Shown in pieces: positions 21,312 through 32,490 of a stretch of 64,000 nucleotides of DNA. Location of the stretch: assembly GCA_047967505.1 (NCBI GenBank), contig CM106538.1; one strand, 5' to 3'. Each line of letters opens with the position of its first letter. Within the stretch, counting starts at the first letter, position 1. The stretch is from Dipteris shenzhenensis. Lineage: Eukaryota > Polypodiophyta > Polypodiopsida > Gleicheniales. The position numbers were made by a program, and so were the translations under genes. The notes below the pieces were generated by a model. It did not search any database. It saw nothing but the letters and a program-made list of their open reading frames with translations, and was not told the DNA's origin.

Positions 21312-21367
<56 letters not shown>
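21307..21367 (+). repeat. (CT)n microsatellite
   Basis: About 30 uninterrupted CT units, ending in CGCTCG. Spurious reading frames of Ser-Leu or Arg-Glu repeats cross it on both strands. Confidence 0.95.
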
Positions 21368-21370
<3 letters not shown>

Positions 21371-21486
21371 CGTTACAACCACTTGGGCCCATATGGTGCC
21401 AAGGCAAATGCTAAGTCTCACAACCTTCCCTCTATCTTCAAATGGCTCTTGTGTTATCCATATACGGGATCCAAATGGCTCTTGTG

Positions 21487-21995
21487 TTATTCTTGTGAAT
21501 TTTGGCAATCTCGACGACTACCTTGAACTGAGTTGTGATCTTCTGATATATGTTCAAACTTTGCCTTACTGCATGAGGAGTTATCTCTGAGTGCTTGTGC
21601 CTCAACCCACTTGGTGCAGTAATATGTTGCTACCAAAATGTACCGATTCCTTGTGATTTGTGCCATAGAATTTATCGGATGACCCATGAAATCTATCCCC
21701 ATTTCTGAACTGGATCGAGTGGAAGGATGGGATTTAAAGGTAGCCGGCGGTCCGGATCAATAGGTTGTCCATCTCTGATGGCAATACCAACACTTGGCCG
21801 CAAACTCATGAGAGACCTTCAACATCGTCGACCACCAAAGTCCAACCTGAAAACTTTTCTATTGTGTGATCTCGCTGGTGAAATATCTGGCTAATGACCC
21901 CTGATGAGCTTCTTGTAACACTACATGTTTCTCATGTTCTAGGACACAACGTCAGATCACCTGGTCAATTTCGTGCTTGTACAATGCTCTTGCGT
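21487..21995 (-). pseudogene. Ty3/gypsy integrase fragment
   Basis: Minus-strand integrase remains. From about 21990: HEIDQVI, VLEHEKHVVLQEAHQGSLA, then the RYFTSEIT region and CWYCHQRW, which together make the H2C2 zinc-binding domain. Then MGIDFMGHPINSMAQITRN and RYILVATYYCTKWVEAQAL, the start of the gypsy integrase core (the usual motif is D-x-x-G-P-I and V-x-T-D-Y-x-T-K-W-V-E-A; here the Asp is Tyr). A stop separates the zinc and core parts. The core ends at 21487. Confidence 0.75.
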
Positions 21996-22112
21996 GCACA
22001 CTGATTTTCACTGGTTGTTGCAATTTTTGGGTCATCCCAAGGTCCAACTCCTCCAAATCATCTTCCTTTACTCTTGATGTTCATTTCATTTGGTCCTCAT
22101 ATGCTTCCAAAG

Positions 22113-22372
22113 CTTCTTTTATCACATGTTCATTCCATTTTTGTTGTGCAGAGCTGTCCTCCACTTCTTTTTCAAATTTCGAGTCCGTGACCATTTTGTC
22201 AGACTTTTTCCAAACCTTGGTGGGTCTTTCTCCTAAAACCTAGCTTCTTTTATCACATGTTCATTCCATTTTTGTTGTGCAGAGCTGTCCTCCACTTCTT
22301 TTTTAAATTTCGAGTCCGTGACCATTTTGTCAAACTTTTTCCAGACCTTGGTGGGTTTTTCTCCTGAACCTG
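22113..22372 (-). repeat. 130-bp tandem duplication in a coding relic
   Basis: GCTTCTTTTATCACATG... occurs at 22113-22242 and 22243-22372 with few differences. On minus both units encode FGSGEKPTKVWKKFDKMVT-like residues and then KEVEDSSAQQKWNEHVIKEA. The frame lies just upstream of the integrase fragment and is distantly repeated near 54780 (KWDEHMVECIKDK). Confidence 0.8.
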
Positions 22373-22378
22373 ACATAC

Positions 22379-24020
22379 CTAGATTGGTTCTGCCATGTAC
22401 TCATGCACAATGCACAATGTGGGGTGTGTGGGATCTAGCTGCAAAATTTCTATGGGCAGCATGGTAGCATTAAAGACATAGATGGCTTCTTGCCCTTCCT
22501 CCTCAGTGACATCTTCAGGGTATGCCATATGAATTGTTTCAAAATTGCTGACCAAGGACTCAAGTAAGTCATGGAGAGCTTGTAGCACCCTATTGAACAA
22601 AATGATGATGCTGAGGGGGTGGTAGGTTGTGGAGTGATAGGCAGTTAAATGCCCTTTAGTTTGAAGTGCGGAAGCCCGGCCATAGGTCTGCATCCATTTG
22701 ATGTCGGCTTGGATGCTTTTAGGAGTACAGACACATGGGCTCAATTTGTCGTGCTTGGCTAGTTGTATCAGGTCATCATCATATGCATAATTGGTGGACT
22801 CAATGACTACTCGACCCCACTCCTAAAAGTTTAAGAGAATGGGGTGGGTAGCTAAGGATTGAAGGTCATAGGGGCGGATGAGGGTAGGCTAGCAGGTAAA
22901 GCTCGAGGGAGAAGTACGACATGGTGAGAACGAAGTGGCATTGGTCAAGATTACGGCAGAGGATGGTTGGGAGGGTGTTGGGTGGGAGGGGGCGGTGAGA
23001 TCGATGTGGAAGATGAGGTTTTGTGCATAGAGGGCAATGAAGTACATCTGAAGTGCTTGGGGGATGGTGCGTGGGGATTATGTGTAGGTGGTGAGTTGTG
23101 TAGAGACCTCCCTGCATATTGTGAACTTTTGCTGCTCCTTGTCTTCCAGCATGGACTCCTATGGGCATCGAGAGTTACGAAGATGTTCATTTTTTGCTTG
23201 CAAAGTGACTGGGAGGGCTTGCTCCTATGCGAGGTAATCGTGAATTTCTTGGATTTATCGGTCAACCTTTCCTCAACCTATGTTCGTCTCACTATTCTGC
23301 AATTTTGAGGCTTGGTTTTGCCTTGTCCAGATGGTCCATCATGGTCTCGATCATGGTCTGAACCAGGGATTCACTAGCAGAGAACTCATCCTTGAGCTTT
23401 GTAACAATGACCTCCAAGTCTTCGATCTTGACCTTGTACTCCTCTACTTTGCTGAGGGCAGTTTGCCCGGTAGCTTGCACGAGGACCATGAGGGTGTGGC
23501 TGTCACGTACCCTGACTGGTGCTTGTAGTAGAGAGGAGGACAATTGGGAGGTGTGTTCTTGCCTCTCTTGCAAAATTGTGCGCAATACTTGAGGGAGTTG
23601 GGCAATTGCATCCAGCAGTTGGAGGTGTATGTTGTCTGCCTTTGATAACTATTTGACTGGCATGTCAGTGTATCCCCCACGTGTCCAGTGCTTAGGTGCA
23701 TTGAAATACTATAGGGCTTATGTGAGCCTGGCCCATGGAGAAGAGGAAGAGCCTATAACAAAAGAAGGGGGTCGCCGCACTTGGATCACTTTTAAGCCAT
23801 TTGGGGTCGGCCACCATCGCCTCTTCACATTTTATTTGAATGGGTTCTATGGCTTCTTTGTTGGCAAGCCCGTATTTGATTGGCGGTTGCTGTGCCAACA
23901 TGTGGTATAACTCATTCGGTTTCCCGGGACATTGCCATGTGTCTTTAGGTCCTCCCTCAACTGGGTATAGAAATAATCTGCCCAGTTGATGAGACCTGGG
24001 GCTCTACTAGCCTCACAAGG
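22379..24020 (-). pseudogene. Decayed coiled-coil reading frame, copy 2
   Basis: Second copy of the frame at 1-1500 (from 22818 upward), extended at its C-terminal side to 22379. Legible pieces on minus: GLINWADYFYTQLREDLKTH near 23980, YFNAPKHWTRGGYTDMPVK near 23690, LRTILQERQEHTSQLSSSLL, VEEYKVKIEDLEVIVTKLKD, SASESLVQTMIETMMDHL with heptad spacing (predicted coiled coil), then further down NFETIHMAYPEDVTEEEGQE. It lacks 277 bp kept in copy 1. Gypsy integrase remains follow at once in the same orientation, so it may be the gag-side ORF of a gypsy element. Function unknown. Confidence 0.5.
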
Positions 24021-24024
24021 ATGT

Positions 24025-24179
24025 TGATGGAGAGATCTTATCAGAGAGCAACAAAGAAAGGGAGGACACCGAAATTGTGGGTGCTAACTCACCTAGATCA
24101 AGGTAAGCTCTTATTATGTATGTATGGTACAAAGGGGTATATACTAGGCCATTGGCCTTTACCCCAACAACCTCCCACT
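24025..24179 (-). repeat. Stub of C2 3' LTR
   Basis: Starts TGTTGGGGTAAAGG at 24179 on minus after the purine tract (complement of 24180-24193). It ends near 24025 against the coiled-coil relic, exactly as in C1. Confidence 0.75.
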
Positions 24180-24223
24180 TAAAGGCTAATACACCTTTAA
24201 GGGAGAATATGGCCATCCTAATG

Positions 24224-25223
24224 TCATCCAACACCCATCAATACTCTGCAATGTGTAAACTGCTCTGAGGAAAGACTCTTTGTAAGAAGATCTGTAGAGT
24301 TCTCATCTATGTGATCCTTGACAAGCTGGATGCGCTTGTCCTCAATCACCTCTCTGATGAAGTGATACTTCACATCAATATGCTTTGTCTTCGCATGGAA
24401 GACAGGATTCCGTGCCAACTGCATGGCACTCTGACTATCACAGTGTAAAACTGGAACCTCTCCTACAATGCTCAAGTCTCCCACTAGACGAGTAAGCCAC
24501 ATAGCTTCCTTGCATGCCTCAGTGGCTGCAACATGCTCTGCCTCAGTGGTAGAGAAAGCCATACATGGTTGCAAACGAGAGACCCATGAAGCTGCACCTC
24601 CATTGAATGAGAAAACATATCCTGTAGTAGACCTCCTGGTGTCTACATTCCCTGCAAAATCAGCATCGCTAATAGCTCCCACTGCAAAAGCAATATTTGG
24701 ACGTGTAGCAACCATGGCATACATCAAGCTTCCTACTACGGATGCATAAGGTATTGGCATTTCGGCTCGCTCCTCATCTGACTTAGGGCTGTCCGCTTGG
24801 CTAAGTTTCACATATGGAGGCAAACGGAGTACTTATGGACTTCCCCCTCTCCATATTGAAATGCTCAAGTACGTTGCTAATGTACTCTTTCTGTGACAAA
24901 TGAAGGAGTTTCTTGTTCTTATCCCGAACAATCCTCAAGCCAAGTATGTGACTGGCATCACCTAAATCCTTCATGTCAAAGGTTTCATGCAACATTTTCT
25001 TCAAGGCATCCACATCCAAAGTAGATTTCCCAGCAATAAGCATGTCATCAACATATAAAATCAAAATAAGAAGGCTGCCATCTGATGCCTTCTTTGTGTA
25101 GAGGCAATGATCTGTCTCACTCTGTGTGTACCCTTGGGATCGCATAAATGCATCAAACTTATGGTACCACTCCCTAGGAGCCTCCTTCAGCCCATAAAGA
25201 CTTTTCTGAAGCTTGCATACCAT
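24224..25223 (-). pseudogene. C2 reverse transcriptase (C-terminal) and RNase H
   Basis: From 25223: MVCKLQKSLYGLKEAPREWY, YTQSETDHCLYTKKASDGS, LILILYVDDMLIAGKSTLD with an intact YVDD near 25045, DMKDLGDASHILGLRIVRD. A frameshift at about 24820 leads into [40 protein letters not shown] and AFSTTEAEHVAATEACKEAM. It goes on with HCDSQSAMQLARNPVFHAKT and TDLLTKSLSSEQF, ending GVG-stop at 24224. RNase H looks intact. The segment is split by one shift, so the full polyprotein cannot be made. Confidence 0.88.
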
Positions 25224-25250
25224 CCGTTCTTTGCCCTGTACAACAAACCC

Positions 25251-26021
25251 CTATGGTTGCTGCTTATAGATGTTATCATGAGAATCTCCATCTAGAAAAG
25301 CTATTTTTACATCCATTTGGACAAGCTCCATGCCCTCTCTAGCAACCAATGCAAGCACTATACGAAGGGTAGTCATCTTCACCACTGAGAAAAAGATCTC
25401 ATCAAAGTCAATACCCTTCTCCTGCTTAAAACCCTTGGCTACCAACCTTGCCTTATACTTAGGCAATGCATCTGTTGGAGACATCTTCAGCTTGTAAACC
25501 CATTTGCATGGCAATGCATGCTTTCCTTTGGGCAAATAAACCAAATCCCAAGTAGCATTCTTCATCAAAGAATCCATCTCTGACTGCATGGCCTTCTCCC
25601 ACTTATGCTTGTCATTCCTAGACATAGCATCCTCAAAGCATGAAGGCTCACCACAATCTGTCAACATGACATAATCTAGAGATGGAGCATATCTCTGTGG
25701 AGGTCGTGAGACTCTAGTGGAACATCTCAATACTTGCTCACCATGAACATCTTGTTGTCCCAACTGATTTTCCTACATAACCTGAGGTTGTCCACCTAGA
25801 TGTGGCTCTCCCACCTCACAATCTATGGGCTATGCATGCCTTGCATCATGTGGAAGAGATTGTGCATGCCTCTCATATGGTGGCTGTCCATCCTCTTGAA
25901 ACGCCACTCTACGTATCTCAACAGTCTTTTCTAGCTTCTTGTGCATCTTGTCCTCATTAAAGATAATATCATGGCTGCATACTATCTTCCCCGCCTCTGG
26001 ATCCCACAATCGGTATCCCAT
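25251..26021 (-). pseudogene. C2 integrase tail and reverse transcriptase N-terminus
   Basis: From 26021: GYRLWDPEAGKIVCSHDIIF, then a hydrophilic linker with stops. From 25763: VLRCSTRVSRPPQRYAPSLD, DKHKWEKAMQSEMDSLMKNA, PCKWVYKLKMSPTDALPKYK and ARLVAKGFKQEKGIDFDEIF. It ends VQMDVKIAFLDGDSHDNIYK, with the first catalytic Asp, and a stop at 25251. Family role: copies genomic RNA to DNA in the particle. Confidence 0.85.
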
Positions 26022-26515
26022 CTTGCCTGAATCACCATATCCAAGAAAAATGCATCTCCTTGACTTTGGATCAAGCTTGCTACGTTTTTCCTAAGGGATA
26101 TGAACATAAGCTTCACAGCCAAATACATGAAGATGCCCATAAGATGGTGGCTTGCCTGACCAAACCTCTTCTGGAACTTTCCCATCTAGTGCCTTGCTAG
26201 GCGACCTATTGATAAGATGTACTGCTGTCTTGATAGACTCAGCCCAAAAGACATGAGGCAGACTGGCATTAGAAAGCATGCTTACATTCCTTTCTTAAAT
26301 AGTTCTATTCATCTTCTCAGCAACCCCATTCTGAGAAGGATTCTCAGGAGTAGTCAACTCTCGCTTGATGCCATGTAGATCACAAAAATTCTTAAATGCA
26401 TGAGAGGTATACTCTTCTCCATTATCAGTGTGCAAGCATTTGAGCTTCTTGCCCGACTGATTTTCAGCAAATGCTAAGAACTTTTGAAATGCATCAAAGA
26501 CATCACTCTTCTTCT
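26022..26515 (-). pseudogene. C2 integrase core and C-terminal part
   Basis: Minus strand, several frames. SDVFDAFQKFLAFAENQSGK, CLHTDNGEEYTSHAFKNF (second catalytic Asp), ENPSQNGVAEKMNRTI with the Glu and a stop, SMLSNASLPHVFWAESIKTA, VHLINRSPSKALDGKVPEEV and YGHLHVFGCEAYVHIP followed by a stop. Part of the core between LELVHSDVCA and this piece is missing or shifted near 26515. Confidence 0.8.
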
Positions 26516-27117
26516 AAAGAGGCACACACATCACTGTGAACCAACTCCAATGGTTCAAGCCTCTTCTTGCCCAAAGATTTTTTATGTGAAGACCGTGTTT
26601 GCTTCCCATACATGCAATGCTCACACATGCTAAAATCTGAAAAGTTAAACACGAGAACATACTGCAAACCAAAAAGTATCTTCATTCCTGTCATGCTCAT
26701 GTGTCCCAACTGATGATTCCACAAAGAGATGGATGGCTGCTCGGTCACATTGATTACATTATCTCTTATGCCTGACACATGCATTGAGTACAACGTTCCA
26801 TGCTTGGAACCTCTAGCAATCACAAGTGACCCTTTGCTAATTTTCCATGTATTGTTGCCAAAAAATACATGATAGCCATCATCATCAAGCTGTCCCGTAC
26901 TTATCAAGCTCTTTTTCAGATTTGGAACATGCCTAACATTCTTGAGTACAAATGTAGAACCATTAGGAAGAGACAAGTGGATATCTCCCACTCCAACAAT
27001 GTCACATGGATAATCATTTCCAAGTCTCACGGTTCCTTTCCTTCCTACATCATAAATGGTAAACCACTCCCTATGTGGAGTGACATGGAAAGATGCTCCT
27101 GAGTCTAGTATCCAATT
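26503..27117 (-). pseudogene. C2 protease and gag-pre-integrase
   Basis: WILDSGASFHVTPHREWF near 27112 is an intact retropepsin Asp-Ser-Gly. Then RLGNDYPCDIVGVGDIHLSL, LKNVRHVPNLKKSLISTGQL and SLWNHQLGHMSMTGMKIL (His pair of the zinc-binding domain). CEHCMYGKQTRSSHKKSLGK holds the Cys pair, followed by LEPLELVHSDVCA with the first integrase Asp. The zinc-binding domain is followed by a stop at 26503. Confidence 0.88.
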
Positions 27118-28128
27118 CTATGACAATGCATCATCACTAGTCACAAGAAAAGCATGCTCAAACATAGAGGCATAAAGAATGTCACCCTCATCACTATTGT
27201 TACTTATGGCATTCACTTCCTCTATATTGACCGTGGATTTCTCTTCCTTCTTGGGCTGCACATTAGCTTTGCCTTTGCCTTTATCATTCACTTCCTCTAT
27301 ATTGACCGTGGATTTCTCTTCCTTCTTGGGCTGCACATTAGCTTTGCCTTTGCCTTTATCGTTCTTCCATTTGTAGCAATCCTTTTTGAAATGGCCTTTC
27401 TTTCCACAATAGAAGCATTCCAAATCCTTTTTGGCATGGGATTTTCCTCTAGATTTGCTTCTAGACTTGCTTGTATTTCTGTCATGGTATTTCCCCCTAG
27501 AATATGAGCTCCCTCTCCCATTGAGAGAACTTGAACTTTTAGTTCTAGCATTGTTCTTTCTATTTACCTCCTCAGTGACAAGGCTACTCTTAACATCACT
27601 GCTTATTACACGGGCTGAATTGCTTATAGCAGTCCTAAAAGTGTCCCAACTTTTAGGAAGGGTGACCAATAAGAACATTGCCTTAACTAAGTCATCAAAG
27701 GCAATTTTCTGAGCTGAAAGTTGACTGAAATTTGTGTTAAACTCATTTAAATGGCTAGACATGGAAGTCCCTTCTTCCATGCGAAGATCTATGAGTTTCT
27801 TCAACCAATACACTTGACAAGCGGCACTCTGTTTCTCATAAAGATTATGCAACTTTGTCCACACGCCATAGGCACCACCTGCAGTATCTTTCACATTGAA
27901 ATACACCGATTTTGAAAGTGTGAGCATGATCATGGAGCGTGCAAGCTCATCCAATTCCTTCCACTCTTCATCATCTTCCCAATCCTCTGGCTATAAGCCT
28001 TTGCGTTTTATAGGCTTTACTTGCTTCTTCTGCACCAGAATATTGTAGATTTGCTCCTTCCAATGAGAGAAGTTTGTGCTATCCAACTTCTCAATGTTAA
28101 GCAATGCATTCTCTGATGCCGAAGCCAT
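27118..28128 (-). pseudogene. C2 gag with zinc knuckle and internal 25-residue duplication
   Basis: ATG at 28128 (MASASENALLNIEKLDSTNF). A stop at about 27992 precedes the long frame from 27954: MDELARSMIMLTLSKSVYFN, MSSHLNEFNTNFSQLSAQKI, ATLPKSWDTFRTAISNS-type core, a Ser/Arg-rich linker (SKSRSKSRGKSHAKK), the knuckle CFYCGKKGHFKKDC, then an acidic/basic tail. The tail contains NDKGKGKANVQPKKEEK...EEV twice in tandem (75-bp units at 27211-27285 and 27286-27360). A stop after DDALS separates it from the protease. Confidence 0.88.
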
Positions 28129-29508
28129 CACAATGGATGACAAGAAAAAACCACGATACACTGCACCAATGAACCAAACTCAAGCCCAAAAAATATCAAC
28201 TGCAATGACAATAGCCACACTCTCACCGTCACAAATACATGTTTTGCTGTAAGTGACCTCAGGGCATCCCAAAACCAGTCAATAGCTTTTGCACGGTACG
28301 TCTGATGCAAAAAGTGTAAAAAGAAAAAATGTAGCTTGTAGAAAACTCTGCAACTTCTCAGTTTACAGCAAGTCCAAAATCCTTACAGATTTCCTTATAT
28401 CTACTGTTGGAAACCACCACCTGCAAAACTTTTACTGCTGTAATAACAGTTTGCAACAGTTTTGGCTTGTTTTGAACTATCAATATCTTCCCAACCATAA
28501 GTCGCCTTTGCTGTAAGCATCGAATTTGTAGACAACCAATAGATCTACAAACTTTTAGTTTATTGCAAGTCCAAATTCATTATGGATTTTTTTATATTCA
28601 CTACTGAAGGCAGCCCCCTGCTCACTTTTTCTAGCTGCTGTCATAAACTGTCAAAACTGTAAATCATGGCCATACCGGGCATCATAACTTTTTCTCTAAA
28701 TCTCGAATTGAAACGCTTTCAAAAACAAGATTGTAGATTGTCCAAAAAACTAAAACTTCTTAGTTGAACTCAAAAGACAAATCCTCATGGATTCTCTGAT
28801 ATTCACTTCTGAAAACAGCCACCTACTCACTTTTTACTGCTGTCACACGGCTGCAAACTGCCAATCACCAACTTTCCTGAAGCATTTGAGGCATAAACTC
28901 CAATGAAATAGCCCAACAATTCTGAAAATTGTTGTCCAAAAAATTCCCTTAGTGGGAAGAGTATTGCACTCACAAAAAATAATCTCTTCCTGGGATACAA
29001 GACAGCTTCAGAAAAACACTGCTCACTTATGCTCACTTTCTCAGCTAAACAAAGGCTCAAAATGCATCAATTGTAAGCAATCTCTTTCAGCCAACCTTTG
29101 GCTTGGTATGCATCAACTTGAAGGCATAAACCCAACTGAAATCTGAATGTACCAGCCGCCTTTGATCAACACGAGAACTAGAGTCTGCCATAAGCAAAAG
29201 ACGGTTTTGCTTTCGGGCCCTAAAAAAGCAACTTCCAATGGCTAGAATTGCAGAGTAGCAGGTCGTTTTTTATCTTATATGGATAATATTCCTTCTCTCC
29301 CACTCAAACAAGGCAATAGATTGCTGGAACAGTCGAGGCAACCTGATATATAAGGTTGAAACAGTAAAAAACGAGCTAGTATATGTCAAAATACAGCTCC
29401 CAGGGGCAGCCCACGGGCAGTAGGGGACTCCATGCAACAAGTTCGGGCTCTTGGCATAGCAACACTGCAATGCTATAGTCTCTGATATATGGAGAGGATG
29501 TTGAGATA
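28129..29508 (-). repeat. C2 leader and 5' LTR (inner part)
   Basis: About 1.4 kb of non-coding sequence between gag and the A3 insertion. The first 570 bp match C1; the rest (28699-29508) survives only here because C1 lost it. Together with 9331-9479 it would give a C LTR plus leader of about 1.5 kb. A candidate LTR end/primer site lies near 28160-28172 but is weak. Confidence 0.6.
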
Positions 29509-29863
29509 TCGAGCTCCACTCGTGATATGCCAAGGTGACCGTTGTGCATTTATGTCACCAACTTGTTAGTTGCAGATACGGTTGCTACACCGCCCATGAA
29601 TAATAGCTAGATGACAGTTATCTTTACGCACTCTAGTTAGTGGCTCAGTTAGTATGCCACCTTAGTTACTTGAGTTTGGTTTGAGACCCACATATAGGGT
29701 TCATCTATTCCTTTTGTACTTAGAGAGAGAGAGAGTTCTTTTGGCTTACACAACTAAGAAGAGGAAAACTATTTTCAGCCTCCACCTTTGTGTGTATTCC
29801 CCCATTGTGTATGTGAAAAAAGCTACAAGTGAGACTCCTTACTTCTCTCTCACTCTCTTCACA
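29509..29863 (+). repeat. A3 5' LTR, full length
   Basis: 355 bp, TGTTGAGATATCGAGC to CTCTCTTCACA. The preceding bases GAGGA are the likely 5-bp target site. It has a (GA)n run at about 29722-29733. Confidence 0.9.
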
Positions 29864-29875
29864 TGGTATCAGAGC
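29864..29875 (+). other. A3 primer-binding site
   Basis: TGGTATCAGAGC, the exact copia primer site complementary to the 3' end of initiator methionine tRNA, directly after the LTR. Confidence 0.92.
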
Positions 29876-30408
29876 TTGGTTCATGGTAAGGAGCTCAAGA
29901 AAGCAAACCAAGTTCGTGGTGTCTTGGTAAGAGGATTAGTAATCCTTTCCTCTTTCGACTTTGGGAGGAAATCTCTGCAGGTAGCATAGCTGGAAAGTGC
30001 AAGAGTGCACTGTCTCAGTTTGGGACACCCTTCATGGTGCGATGAGAGGGTAGTATATGCTGCGGGAGAGAGGAAAGCCCTCAGTGACATTATTTTTTTG
30101 ATTCAAGGCCATTTCGGGGCCCGTTTTGGTGGCGGAAGTTTTCCGCAGGCACTCAGAAAGGTGCCCTGTTTTTGCTGTGCAACCACTGTTCTGCAGGTCG
30201 GTGAAAAGTTGCCACAGAAATTGCATCGTATGCCTATGCGCAAAGATATTGGGAGTGACTGAATCATTCTTATTGCCTGTTAATGCAAAATCATCATTAG
30301 GAAGTGACTGTGTGGTCAAACACCACTTTCGTCAGTTTTGTAGATTTGCCCTTGTGAGGCAGAAGTTGTGCTTTTTGCAGTGATAGAATATTTTTGCAGT
30401 GTTCTATA

Positions 30409-31230
30409 ATGGCATCTGATGCTCTTTCACAGATAGTCACTGAAAAGCTTGACAAGAACAACTTCCCAGTATGGAAGTTTAGAATGACGAATTTCCTTAA
30501 GGGAAAAGGCTATTGAGAGTTCATTACTGGAGCTGAACAAGAACCAGTTATTTCTAATGTTCCCAATCAACAGGAGTTGCAGGCATAATCATCATCTTCC
30601 ATTGGCGACCCAATGGAAGCAAGTGCATCTGCAATCTTCTTCACCTTCATGTGGTAGTCATTGATGCTCATATTTTCTCTGTGCACATTATGCAACTCCT
30701 ACTTGAGCTGCATTTTCCTGGCTTGCGTATTTGTACTATACATTTTTGTCAAAGTATTTCACACCTCCTTCGGTGTGCTTGCATCCTGAATATGCACAAT
30801 CATAGAATCTGAAATACTGATAGACAGCCAGTATATAATTTTCCTAGCTCTCTCATGCCATCCTTTAAATTATTCTGATTTTGGGGAGTTGATTGCTCTT
30901 CTAATTTTTGAAGAGCAAAGAAATGGTGGTGCATCGTCTTCAGGAGGAACTTCAAAAGAAGTTGTCTTCTACTCAAATGCTAGAAGAGGTAGAGGCAGAG
31001 GTAGAGCAGGCCGATCTGGAGGCCGTGCCAGAAATCAGAATATGCAGCAAATTCAAGAAAACCAATCCTATGGAGGAGGATGTGGTAACCTTAGAGACAG
31101 GGGGAACCAAAGAGGTCGTGGTGGATGGCAGAGAGGCCAAAATGCAAACAGCAATGTCGAATGCTACTACTCTGGTAAAATGGGTCATATGGCTAAAGAC
31201 TGCTACAAAAAGCGGAATGACATCATGAAT
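30409..31230 (+). pseudogene. A3 gag with internal inversion
   Basis: ATG at about 30409 (ATGGCATCTGATGC). The N-terminal ~60 codons are in order, then 30587-30870 is reverse-complemented relative to A1 (its minus strand reads the gag core KEVWNTLTKMYSTNTQARK-like and the NDYHMKVKKIADALAS tract). Normal order resumes at 30871 with FGELIALLIFEEQRNGGAS, a Gly/Arg-rich region and a knuckle CYYSGKMGHMAKDC in which the second Cys is Ser. Also missing is about 65 bp of A1-equivalent sequence after the inversion. Confidence 0.88.
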
Positions 31231-32490
31231 GGAAAATTACAGCAAGGCAATTACACATCCTCTAGTAGACAGGGTGATGACAGAAATGAGCATTTGTTTA
31301 TGGTGTAGCACATGACCAATTCTGTGACAAGTGCAAAAGAAAGCAATGATCTGTGGTATGTTGACTCAGGTGTGTCAAACCACATGACAGGTCATGCAGA
31401 ATGGATGCAGGATGCAAGGAAAATGGAAAGACCAGGATTTGTGGAGACTGGTAATGATACTGCACATCCTATTGTGCATATTGGTAAAATTCCTTTGTCT
31501 ATACAGGATGGGAAAAAGAAATACCTGTATGATGTATTTCATGTTCTGAATATCACCAAGAACCTAGTTTCTATTGGTCGAATGGTTGAGTAGGGCTTGC
31601 AGGTCAGATTTAATCCTTATGGATGCTTTGTTGAGGATATGAAAAATAAAGGTCACTTGATAGCAAAAGGGAAGAAGAAGGGCAGGATGTTTATGTTGGA
31701 TGTGGACATGCCTGAATTGAGTGCAGTAATGTTTGCACATGGGACCGGTGTAGTTGCAAATATTGATATCTGGCATAAATGCATTGGTCATGTTAATGTA
31801 GAGCGACTTAAATTAATGCAAGCCCAAAATATTGTTGCAGGATTGCCTAAGTTCAAGGTTGTAGAAATGCACAAGGTATGTGAAGGCTATCAATTTGGAA
31901 AACAGGCAAGGAAACCATTTCCTAGACATGTTTTAGAGAGTAAGAGGCCATTGGAATCAATCCACTCTGATGTGTGGACTACTAAAGCTGCATCTATTGG
32001 AGGTTGTCATTATTTTGTCACTTTTATTTATGACTACAACAGAAAAGTTTGGGTGTATTTTATGAAAAAGAAAAGTGAAGTGTTTGGGCATTTGAAAGCT
32101 TTTAAAGCTATGGGTGAAAAAGAAACAGGCCTACAAATAAAATGCCTAAGGTCAAATGGAGGGGGAGAATATATCTTCAATGAGTTTGCAAGGTTCCTAC
32201 AGGAGCATGGCATAAAGCAGCAATATTCATGTAGTCATTTTCCATATCAAAATGGACTTGCAGAAAGGAAAAACAGGCATATTGGAGAGGTATCTCATGC
32301 CATGCTCAACAAAAAAGACCTTCCAAATTATTATTAGGCTGAAGCAGTTGCTACAGCAGTCTACATAATGAATAGGGCTCCCACTGTAGCAATACATGGC
32401 ATGATGCCGGGGGAGAGGTATACTGGTAGGAAACCATATATTTCTCATTTGAAAGTTTTTGGTTGCATTGCCTATGTTCATGTGCCATGT
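31231..32490 (+). pseudogene. A3 protease and integrase
   Basis: WYVDSGVSNHMTGHAEWMQ at about 31350 keeps the retropepsin Asp-Ser-Gly. A stop follows MVE at 31591. Gag-pre-integrase and zinc part IDIWHKCIGHVNVERLKLMQ and CEGYQFGKQARKPFPRHVLE. The core has LESIHSDVWTTKAAS, GCHYFVTFIYDYNRKVWVYF, KCLRSNGGGEYIFNEF (Asn in place of the second Asp) and PYQNGLAERKNRH. A stop lies at 32336. After AYVHVP the sequence jumps about 410 bp to the linker before RT. Confidence 0.87.

Larger units (their letters stand above)
20481..21486 (-). promoter_or_regulatory. Candidate LTR/leader of the gypsy gag relic
   Basis: Non-coding stretch upstream (minus) of the gag relic. A TATA-like TATAAAAGGCC lies on the minus strand near 21262-21273, followed by GTTGACTTTGGTC. 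A related arrangement occurs at about 52020-52050. It also contains a 94-bp tandem duplication and a CT microsatellite. LTR ends could not be fixed. Confidence 0.4.
24025..29508 (-). mobile_element. Ty1/copia element C, copy 2 (C2), nearly complete
   Basis: Minus-strand copia element holding all domains in the standard order: leader/5' LTR (29508 to 28129), gag (28128), nucleocapsid, protease, integrase, RT, RNase H, polypurine tract and a 3' LTR stub (24179 to 24025). Element A3 interrupts its 5' LTR at 29509. It carries roughly ten stops or shifts but few large deletions, so it is the reference for reading C1. Confidence 0.9.

Noticed and set aside
21275-21526. Frames with Ser-Leu or Arg-Glu repeats
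   Set aside because: Created by the (CT)n microsatellite.
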